This document shows positions 55,677 through 64,000 of a stretch of DNA of 64,000 nt, in pieces. The notes beneath the pieces are model-generated. The model was not told the origin of the DNA, made no database searches, and saw nothing but the letters and a program-made list of their open reading frames with translations. Position 1 is the first letter of the stretch, and the number at the start of each line of letters is the position of its first letter. The DNA lies in NCBI RefSeq assembly GCF_040869045.1, contig NC_090323.1, positions 264,868,392 through 264,932,391 on the forward strand. Direction: 5' to 3'. Source of the DNA: Eurosta solidaginis (lineage: Eukaryota > Arthropoda > Insecta > Diptera > Tephritidae). The translations under genes were made by a program, and so were the position numbers.

Positions 55677-58168
55677 TACCATGAGCAAATTCGGTTATTT
55701 TGCAATGAAAAATAAACAAAAATCCAAAACCCTGTCAACATAAGTATGCCTTGAGTTTTGGATTTGTCTTTTGCTCCTTTTTTCAACCCAATCTACTGTG
55801 CCTATGGAATCAATGGTATAAAAATATATAAAATGGTAGTAAAACGTTTTTATATTTTTTGACCTTTCCATTTTTTTCAATTCGCAAGAGTTTTTTTTTG
55901 GCATTTAATGAAAAAATTTGCACATGTGCACAGTTAACAAACACACGGCCGCAATATAAAACAAAAACAAAAAGATATGGGAAAAAATATAAACGCAATG
56001 CGAAAAAATCAAATTTAAAGTAATTCCGAAAACGCATACAAACATCTGCAGTACAAAAAAAAAAATATACATATATATATAAAAGTGAAATTTTCATTTT
56101 GATGTTTTTGATTTTAATTTAACCTGACGTGTCTGTATATAACGTTTTATCCATCTTTTATGTAACAAACAATTAGTTAGTTTTTGCCAAAAAAAAAATA
56201 TTTTAATGAATATAGTGGAATTTCGCATGTTTGTGCATGTGTGTGTAGGCACATCAGGTATTACGTCTTCTTATTATCGAAACATTTGTGGCACACGCGA
56301 ATAACGTTCAATTTGGACATGTCATCATAATTTCAAAAACGTTGAAACATTTAGCTATGAAATTTATGTTTATGTTATGATTGAAGAAATGATGATAATG
56401 TTATGTGACAAAGTTGAATGTGCGAAATATGTACGGACTGGAATGCAAACGGAGAAAATTTTTCGAACAAATTATGATTAGTGTTGTTATAGTTGTTTAA
56501 ACTGGTCATTTAATGCAGTGACTTAAGTCATTATTTAATAAATGAAATTGCAAAAATGATTCAATTGAGTTAATTTAGAAATCATTTTGATTCAGCTAAG
56601 CTTAAAATTCGCCTAAAAATTTGATTATACCGCGTTGGCAATTGGATTGGTCAAGCGCTTGAAAATGTAAGCAAATTTCGAGGACAATATATATTTTTCT
56701 GCTAATATACCATTCAATAAGATATTTGGGCAGAAATTTTATGTATTAAGTAGATTGTCACAGTATCACACGTAGGAGTTGCCGAAATCAATGGGAGCTT
56801 TTTTTGATACGTTGCAAACATATTTCCGTCAGTTGAGTGTTATTAATTTGGATTTATGAGGGGCGAGTGGAGCCGACTGTCAAATGAAGTAATTATTGGT
56901 AATAAGGAAAAGGACTTTCACTCGTCCCTATAATAATGAGAGAAATAAATAAGGGAGTCTAAGTTTGGGTGTAATCGAATATTATATACTCAGCTGTGAA
57001 CTTTTTTCATACAGACACTATTAAACATGTTTTACACTGTACAACAGCAAGTTTGCAACAAAGTAACCAGGGTATTTTTTTTGAAAGGTGGTATCGCATG
57101 ATACATAGAACAAATTGAAGTCCAGCTCGTATAGTTGACTCTTAATTTGCGTTCAAAGATTAAACTGGTCACTGGTGTCTTTTGGCCATGCGTGTAGAAT
57201 CATGAAGTGTTTAAGCTTCTGTTCCCAAGAATAATTGGCCCATATAAAAAAGGCAACATTTCATTCCAGCACTTGAAAACTCTATAATTTCTCCTTCCAG
57301 CGGCTTTCACATTTTTTCCGAAGGCATCAGATAGTTGCTAGGTGTTGCTGTAACATGTTGCTAAAGGTTTACTCGTCATTTTGACTTCTGGTTTAAAAAC
57401 AACTTTAGAAGGACTAGCGGTGGACTAAGAATTGGTTTACTATGAATAGTTTAGCTTTGTACAGGTAGGAATATTTTCAAGGCCGCCAAGCTGTAACGCT
57501 TTCAGATTTGTTGCAATTGATCCATAGTTGCATTTGCTTGTTAAATTTCTATCTGTATTTGGGTCCCGCTTCATTGGAACGCAATATATTTGTCTTCGAC
57601 AAAATTTCATTCGCAAAAATTATTTTCATTTTAAGAAATTGTTTTTGAAGTCAAATAATTTGTGTTGGAACAACTTCCATGATTTACCAAAGTCTGAAAA
57701 GAAGGTACACCGTTCCCAAGAAAGCGATTTCAAAAACTTCTTGAAGTGAAATGCTTGCAGCTGGTTTCGAGTCTGATAACCCTGGCATACTTGAGAAGTA
57801 CTGTTGCAATGGATTTTGCTGCCAGGTTTTAACTACTTTTTCTATCGCAACGTTTGATGTTGCCTGTTTTAGTTTACCTTTTTTCCGAAATTCCAAGCAA
57901 GCCTTCACATTTTGTATGTGGCATAAAGCTGAACTCAAGCAACAATAACACTGCACGTACAAATATTCGCATTTGAATTTCATATTGCCGTTACAGTGTC
58001 TTGTGTTGCCTAACATTGTGAATGTGTGTGTGCCCAATTGAATTTGAACAATTTAAACTTTTTGGATATTTACTTAAAAAAAGCTTAATTTGTCTAACGT
58101 TCGAGTGGCAGCAATTCAGCAAAGTTACTATTATAAGTACCTATATTCACATCGTGTTTTCTTTTTAT
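55677..58168. other. 2.5 kb non-coding stretch
   Basis: Short frames at 55695-56097 and 57528-58037 show no known signature; the A-rich run near 56055 is simple sequence. No element borders found. Confidence 0.4.
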
Positions 58169-58912
58169 AACACGCTTTTATTAGCTTGGCCTGTATCTAT
58201 GTAACGGAATCTTTGAGCTTACCTTTCACCGGTTTCTAGAAGTCTGATTAATTTGAAACTTTGCATACATATCAAGGAGCGATGACAATGCATTAGTGTG
58301 ATGGTGTGGTTACAAAAGGTCAACGGCCATAATGCCAATTGGCCTTATTACCACTTTGAATGGCCATAAGTTGGATTGAAACTTTGCACACGTATCAGGG
58401 CTCGATGACAATGCATTAATGCGATGGTGTGGTGACATAAGGTCAACGGCCATAAGGTCAATTGGCCTTTTTACCACTTTGAATGGCCATAAGTTTGATT
58501 GAAACTTTGCACACGTATCAAGGCTCATTGAAAATGCATTAATGTGATGGTGTGGTAACATAAGGTCAAGAGCCATAAGGTCAATTGGCCTTATTACCAC
58601 TTTGAATGACCATAAGTTTCATTGAAACTTTGCACACGTATCAAGGCTCGATGACAATGGAATAATGTGATGGTGGGGTCACATAAGGTCAACGGACATA
58701 AGATCAATTGAACTTATGACCACCCCAAATGGCCATAGATTTGAAACCTTGCACATATTGCGAAAAACGCATTCCTTCATTAATGATAGAAGTGGATGCA
58801 TGGCACATCTACGAAAGAGCATACTGGAGCCCCTTTAAACATTTATTAGCTTGGCCTGTATCTATCTATGTATCTATGTATCCATGTATGTATGTAACGG
58901 AATCTGGAGTGG
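58169..58912. repeat. Minisatellite bracketed by a direct repeat
   Basis: TTAGCTTGGCCTGTATCTAT...GTAACGGAATCT occurs at about 58181-58213 and again at about 58847-58912, where it is swollen by CTATGTAT units. Between them lie four to five minisatellite units (58255-58790). Confidence 0.75.
58255..58790. repeat. Minisatellite, ~122-bp period, 4-5 units
   Basis: GAAACTTTGCACACGTATCA-type starts at 58255, 58376, 58501, 58624 and 58743 (periods 121, 125, 123, 119). Each unit holds TGATGGTGTGGT, ATAAGGTCAACGGCCATAAG and CAATTGGCCTTATTACCACT. The minus-strand frame 58600-58310 is a by-product. Confidence 0.92.
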
Positions 58913-59583
58913 AGCCGAGAGCCCCGGTAATGCAGAGCTCCGAACTCCGTTGCACCTTTTGAAGCATTTTAAGATAGGTACTTTTAGCTAGTGCAGGCCA
59001 CCAGACCAAGGCACCATAAAGAAGAATCGGGCGCACAATGGCTGTGTAAATACAGTAGGTCCTCTTAGGGGAGAATCCCCAGGAGGTGACAATTGCCCTC
59101 TTGCAGGTGAACAGCTCTGCTGCTGCCTTCTTGCATCGCTCCACTATATGATCACTCCATAATAGCTTCCTATCCATAATGACTTCCAAATACTTGACTT
59201 GATCGCTAAATGCTAAGAACATACCCCCAATTCTTGGCGGTGTAAGATTTGGTACTTTGTATCTCCTCGTGAAGAGAACAAGCTCGGTTTTATCAGGGTT
59301 GACTTCCAAACCTGTGGCGGGTGTCGGCTGGGTCCGTTGGCGTCACTGGAACCCAGGCTCTAGCCCTTGGTCGTGAGGGGATATCACGCACCTCCACTAC
59401 CTTGAGGCGCGCGCCCGGATATACCACCCCTATCAGCGTTACGGCGGCCCTATAGAGGTTTACCGACCTGGCGTCGTCACAAGCAATTAGCTTGGCATTG
59501 CCCTGAAACCACCCTGCATCGGTGTAAGATTGCGGTGGACCAGGGTTGTCTTTCTTAACCTTAACGGCCACCGTAGCGAGCAC
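58866..59583 (-). pseudogene. Internally deleted LINE: DUF4780-like ORF1 end joined to an RT C terminus
   Basis: Right to left: frame 59583-59293 carries GWFQGNAKLIACDDARSVNL, VYPGARLKVVEVRDIP and RARAWVPV, a pattern like the DUF4780 domain found in insect LINE ORF1-type proteins. It runs at about 59300 straight into frame 59309-58866: EVNPDKTELVLFTRRYKVPN, VKYLEVIMDRKLLWSDHI, ERCKKAAAELFTCKRA and PILLYGALVWWPALAKS, the thumb/C-terminal part of an R1/LOA-type RT. The endonuclease and the RT palm with YADD, roughly 2 kb in such elements, are missing between them. The LINE family is distinct from that at 16152. It ends at the TATG-rich tail next to the minisatellite. Confidence 0.75.
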
Positions 59584-60380
59584 GGCCTCGATCCACTTCC
59601 AATGTGAGGTGATTAACTATATTGTTTGACCTTCTACTACTGTTATATATACTCTTTTTAATTGAAAATTATTTTCTATTTTTTAGTTCGGTTTGCTATA
59701 AAAGCGTGTTTTTTTAGTTTTTTTTAACTATTATTTATTTTTTTACTGTAAACGAGCGTGTAAACAGGTAAACGAAAGAAGTAAAACAAGTACTGGTACA
59801 ATTTGCGGAGAGTAAACCAAGTTCAAGCGTTTGCTTGCTCCACGCATGCGCGCATATCTGCAAAAATCATAGAAAAGACGCACGGCTCCATTCCGGCTGT
59901 GTGGCGACTACCTATCACACTTTTGGTAAAATATTTGCAAATCTGTTAATATTTACACATACATACATCCTTATGTAGTTATATATCACCATTCATCTGC
60001 GCATATTTAGTTATTTTCTTTAAACAATTTAACATTGGCACTCGTAAATTAGCAATAAGACGCACAATTCGCATAAATGCCAACAATAATCGTAAAATAT
60101 GCGAAAACAAACAACAATAACAAACAGCACAAACAAATGCAGCTTAGCAAGTACTAACTATTTAGGAAGACGTGAAATGCTTGTAGTTGCCGCCTAATTG
60201 CCATTCGCTTCATGCTTCCGATAATCGATTAAGTAGCGGAGGCGCCACGCAGCTTTGAAAATTTCGTAACCAAGAAATTTGAAAAAAAAAATAAAAATAA
60301 AAATTAACAAAATCGCCGAGGTTATTTTTTACTTTCGTACCTCTGACTTCTGCTGAAACTTTTTTTAAAACCATGATGCC
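59584..60380. other. Non-coding spacer
   Basis: T-rich run near 59710-59745; CGCATGCGCGCA near 59844. No gene recognised. Confidence 0.4.
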
Positions 60381-60802
60381 CATTAGGGTGGGTCGATTTG
60401 TATGGACGAAAGTTAACCGATAGCGCCATCGATTTTTCGATAGGATTTGGGCTCAGTTAAAAAAGTTCCACTACGCATACCCAAAAAAATAATTTCGAGC
60501 CTGGGAAATTTAATTTTTTTTTTGACTTTTTCGACTTTGATTTTTAAGGTTTTTTCATGACCTACTAAAAAATTTTTCATACGTATACCCGTCAAAAAAA
60601 AAATATATATATATATATTTTTTTTTTTCAAAAAACTGTTATCGCCAACGTTTTTAGCGGACATTTTTGGGTCGGACAGGGTATACATGAAAATTTAGTA
60701 GGTCATGAAAAAAACCTTAAAAATCAAAGTCGAAAAAAGTCAAAAAATTAAAATTCGCAGGCTCGAAAATTTGGGTATGCGTAGTGGAACTTTTTTTCCT
60801 GG
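60381..60802. mobile_element. Foldback element, second family member
   Basis: Shares arm sequence with 13684-15108: GCGCCATCGATTTTTCGATA, AAAAAGTTCCACTACGCATA, TTTTTTCATGACCTACTA and GGGTCGGACAGGGTATACAT. Left arm about 60381-60600, right arm about 60625-60802; the right arm lacks the last ~80 bases of the left, so it is truncated. The left end CATTAGGGTGGGTCGATTTG looks better preserved than in the first copy. The centre is only an A/T run with (TA)n. Confidence 0.85.
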
Positions 60803-61739
60803 TTATATGTTATATGATTACTATGTGGTATCTTTAAAGATTGTGCATTCAGTATGTAAGGCCCAACGGCATGACTGACAAATCGGTGATGAGCTGTGGA
60901 TATGATCACTCTGTACTTCTGAACTCTCATTTATTTTTTGTTCTTTCGCACAAATTCATAATTTTCAACCGGCTTTTAAAATATATTTAAAACTTCCCTG
61001 CCACGGACGATTCACACCAAACTGAGGTGACTGAAACCGATTGGTGGGTCCACAATTCATGGCATATGCTTCATGAATTCATGGAACTTCATTAACTACA
61101 TAATTGCATGATAGAAGTGCGATGAGAAAGAGATCATTATTGTGGAACTCAGTGACAGATGAGTCAGCCTTGATGGTATAAGACCTGGTATTGTAAGCTT
61201 TCGGCGTATACCAAATGTTAGTGGTGATGTACCCGGCGTTTATGGATTCCGTTACTGAGCCAAAACCCCCAAGTGTCAACAGTTAAGGCACAAATTGCGG
61301 TGAGATGATGAAACATTTGTATATGTATATTATTTTAACCTGGTATTTGGTTAACATGGTGTGAAGCACCTGGAGGTAATTATTTTGTCAACAGGGGTGC
61401 TTGTGCACCACGGATGGTGTAGTTGTCGGAAGCAATCCTGAGAGGTGTAGGTGAGTTGGCACAAGAAATAGCGGCAGTTTAATGCGGCTTTAAGAATGTG
61501 AGACGAAAGTCATTGCTGCTAATGACCAGTCGGCGTTAAATATGATCTTGGTCTCGTTTGATCGTATTTAGCATTGCCATTTAATGTGTGCGTCAATCAT
61601 CTTATGTTACTTCTCCAGAATATCCCATGTCTTTTAGATCTGGTTATTAGTGGACTTACCAGGTTCGACGCAGCACCAAATAGGATTCAATCACCTCGTT
61701 ATCTGTTGGCTTAATTAAACGATAGATATCACTTAACAT
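60803..61739. other. Probably old LINE-derived or non-coding DNA
   Basis: A 66-codon minus frame at 61279-61079 is not recognised. The region precedes a LINE 3' end (61740) and could be its eroded body, but no RT motif is readable. Confidence 0.3.
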
Positions 61740-62010
61740 ACGGGTTTGCAAAAGTTAGGCCTAGTCAGTAATAGCACATGTAGGAATGAGTGAGCAGCAG
61801 GAAGAAACGGTTGAGCACGTTCTGTGTTTATGTCCCGCGCACGCGAGTTCGAGTCTCTTGCTACAAGGTAAGTCAGAGTTGCCAGATCTCGAGGCAAAAA
61901 TTAAAGTAGGTCCTAGTATTTGCCAAGAGGACGGTGTTATTCTATAACATAAGTCCTGGTACCTTAGTGGAGTTTTCCGTTTTATTGACCAGCCAGTTCA
62001 ACCTCACCCA
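61740..62010 (+). pseudogene. LINE 3' end with Cys/His C terminus
   Basis: CGMSEQQEETVEHVLCLCPA (about 61770-61840) is the C-x-E-E-T-x-x-H-x-L-x-x-CP block that closes ORF2 in R1/LOA/I-type LINEs with RNase H. It continues ... GPSICQEDGVIL to a stop, then 3' UTR text CATAAGTCCTGGTACCTTAG and TTTATTGACCAGCCAGTTCA. The same 3' UTR is at 27700, 28684 (minus) and 44150-44290. Confidence 0.75.
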
Positions 62011-63789
62011 AAATACGAATTTGAATAGTGCATGATTTGTATTTCTATGTTTGAATATTTTCGCGGGTGGTCATTCATTTCTAAATTTCTCGCATTGGCA
62101 TTCTTCTTTTATAAAAAAATCATTAGGCATTATTAAGGTTAAGCCGGCACAGGAAAGAATTAAAAACATAGCCTTTGACTGCTGGTTTCATTTTGTGTTA
62201 CATACAAATTTTAATGGAAGTTATTTCTCAACTTACGCCTCTATTTCCAATATTCTGTCATTGTTAGAATTACACCCAATCAAAATAGTCATACAGTAAG
62301 CTAAACAGAGTACATTGCCAAAATGTTCTGCTTGCACAGTGACAGCGTCACAATTTTACTTTTCGCTTGGCAAACTAGAATGCTGATCACCCGATAGAGC
62401 TCATACTGCATTTCCTATGCATGTCTAGGTCACTCAATTCATGCTGCTTCAATTTCCAATGTATTGGGTATGTGAGGTCACTACAGTTGGATACAAGATT
62501 GGCATTATTGTTATGCTCTCAAAATTTTTACTCTGAGCAAATACATTAAAAGCGGAAACATGGCTAATAATGCATTTCTATGTAATCAAGTGTCACTGAT
62601 CAAGATCTATTGAACGAGCCTAAAAATATTCCACATAATTTGGAATAAAACACTAACATGAATGTAGGTGAACTCGAGTTCAAAACTCAGTACCCGAAAA
62701 GCTACCAGATTAAGAAAATTCAGAAGCATTTCCTAGTAACTATCGCCGTGCGCAAGTTTTGCAACTTTACTCTAATATCATTTTGACTCTGCTATTAAAT
62801 ATTATTTGTTTTCCATATATCAGAATTAAATATTTTTTCAAATTTTATATAAATTATGTTTAGTTAAGTCGCCGGATCAAAATCGTAATTACGGCAGCAG
62901 TTTATCAATTTTCACTTTTGAATTATTAGCCGTAATAAAAAACCATTTATGGGTTTTGCGTTTTTTATTTAAGTAATAAAAGATAATTTTACTTTTATAA
63001 ATAAGCTGGCAAGTTGGCTGCGCTGGCGTGTCATTTTAAGCTTGCCAATTTTCTAATTAATACATTTTTTTCGAGTTTAGACACAGCGGGCGTGTTAAAT
63101 ATTTGAAAAACACCGGTTTTCAAAAAATATCTAAAAGCTTAACTACAAACCAACAACAAAAAGCATTACTACAAAAATGATTATAAGCATAAAATAAAGT
63201 GGCAGAAGTAATGTCAGCTATGATAAGCACAATAATGGCTTGTCGAATGTTTAACAAGCGAAAATGCCAACGTTTCTTTGTTTTTGCGTTTGTTAAATGC
63301 TAGGTTTATGCGTAAATATATTGGTAATTTGTCACTGTGATTATGCCAATTAGTTAAGTTGTCATTTATGGCGTGCCATGATACGGGCGGTAGTTTTGGT
63401 GGTGTTATTGGCCAAAGCAATGAATACTCAGGGCTTTAGAAGACGCTGCTACGGCCTTTCGCCTTCGCCAAAGCACCCAACTCCAGTCTGCATCACATTC
63501 CTCTTTATTTTCTCTCAGACAAACAAATATGTGCATGTCCAAAATAATAAAGAAAAATCTTCAATTTCCGGTAAAATTGATAATTAAATGCATTTTTTAG
63601 ACCGAACTAAAGTTGCCACAAAGCTGGCGGATTCAGTTCAATGGAGCTCGCACCATTGCAAGGTGGGGCTGGTTTGGTTTGTTTTGGGTTTGGCCGTGTA
63701 AATAAGCTTACATTGAACGTGGCGTGGCGTTGTGAATAGTCAATGGTTTTTTTTTTTTTTTCAAATTGAATGCACTTACTCACACTTGA
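62011..63789. other. Non-coding stretch
   Basis: Short frames at 62051, 63214 and 63378 show no family signature. No repeat borders seen. Confidence 0.4.
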
Positions 63790-64000
63790 TGGCTTAAAAG
63801 TTAAAATAAAATAAAACCAACAAAAATAAAATGAATAAATAAAATAAAGTGAAACAAAATAAAATAAAATAAAAAAACCAAATAAAATTAAAAGAAATAA
63901 AATAAAATAAAATAACATTAAATAAAATAAAGCCGACAAAAATAAAATTCAACTAAAGAAAATACAATAAAATAATATAAAATAAAATCAACAAAAATAA
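63790..64000. repeat. AAAAT-type microsatellite region reaching the window end
   Basis: Runs of (AAAAT)n broken by CCAAC and AAAAG words from about 63800 to 64000. The 110-codon minus frame 63939-63607 (FYLMLFYFILFLLILFGFFI) is a product of this repeat. Confidence 0.9.

Noticed and set aside
58310..58600. 96-codon frame with internal repeats (IDLMALDLM)
   Set aside because: By-product of the ~122-bp minisatellite.
63607..63939. 110-codon hydrophobic frame, membrane-protein-like
   Set aside because: It is the translation of an AAAAT-type microsatellite.

Overview
This is eukaryotic, AT-rich, intron- and transposon-dominated DNA, almost certainly from a cyclorrhaphan fly and most likely a tephritid-type fruit fly. 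The reasons are CAA/CAG 'opa' repeats in a coding exon, TATG/CATA microsatellites, TTGTTGTTGTAGCAG motifs, and a mixture of gypsy, non-LTR, Penelope, hAT, foldback and Helitron elements. No bacterial-style genes or operons are present. The species call is inference; the element calls rest on motifs, terminal repeats and target-site duplications (TSDs) read in the sequence.

Layout. 1-1202: 3' end of a gypsy-like LTR element (integrase tail plus 3' LTR); a solo LTR of the same family lies at 29420-29850. 2131-3345: satellite of ~155-bp units in alternating A/B order. 3729-4154: foldback palindrome. 4985-8330: two copies of an unnamed dispersed repeat, with a third at 46171-46496. 11960-13545: dead LINE. 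13684-15108: large foldback whose relative is at 60381-60802. 16152-20672: near full-length LINE with tandemly repeated 5' modules, an AP-endonuclease plus RT frame broken only by two stops, a (TAAA)n tail and a probable TSD. Seven copies of a SINE whose head resembles tRNA-Gly lie at 10281, 22744, 24681(-), 29961, 33671, 36431 and 39164; one sits inside a LINE between perfect 10-bp duplications. 27700-34430: several LINE 3' fragments.

42441-43373 is the one convincing host coding exon: 311 codons, Gln/Asn-rich, two SH3-ligand motifs, an acidic patch, and a phase-0 splice donor. I do not recognise the gene. A possible upstream noncoding exon (donor at 37416/37417) and a GAGA-rich tract (41490-41625) may belong to it. 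Much of the rest would then be its introns or flanks.

44570-46169 is a non-autonomous Helitron on the minus strand with 5'-TC, a 3' hairpin, CTAG and an A/T target. 51910-52910 is a field of degenerate TCGATAAC repeats abutting a Penelope-like GIY-YIG endonuclease (52909-53538), which is followed by a hammerhead-ribozyme-like motif (53641-53677). 53959-55668 is a hAT element with an 8-bp TSD and a damaged BED finger, carrying a nested MITE. 58255-59583 holds a ~122-bp minisatellite beside an internally deleted LINE. The window ends in AAAAT-type repeats. Genes here do not cooperate in a pathway; what can be read is a layered history of insertions around one host gene.
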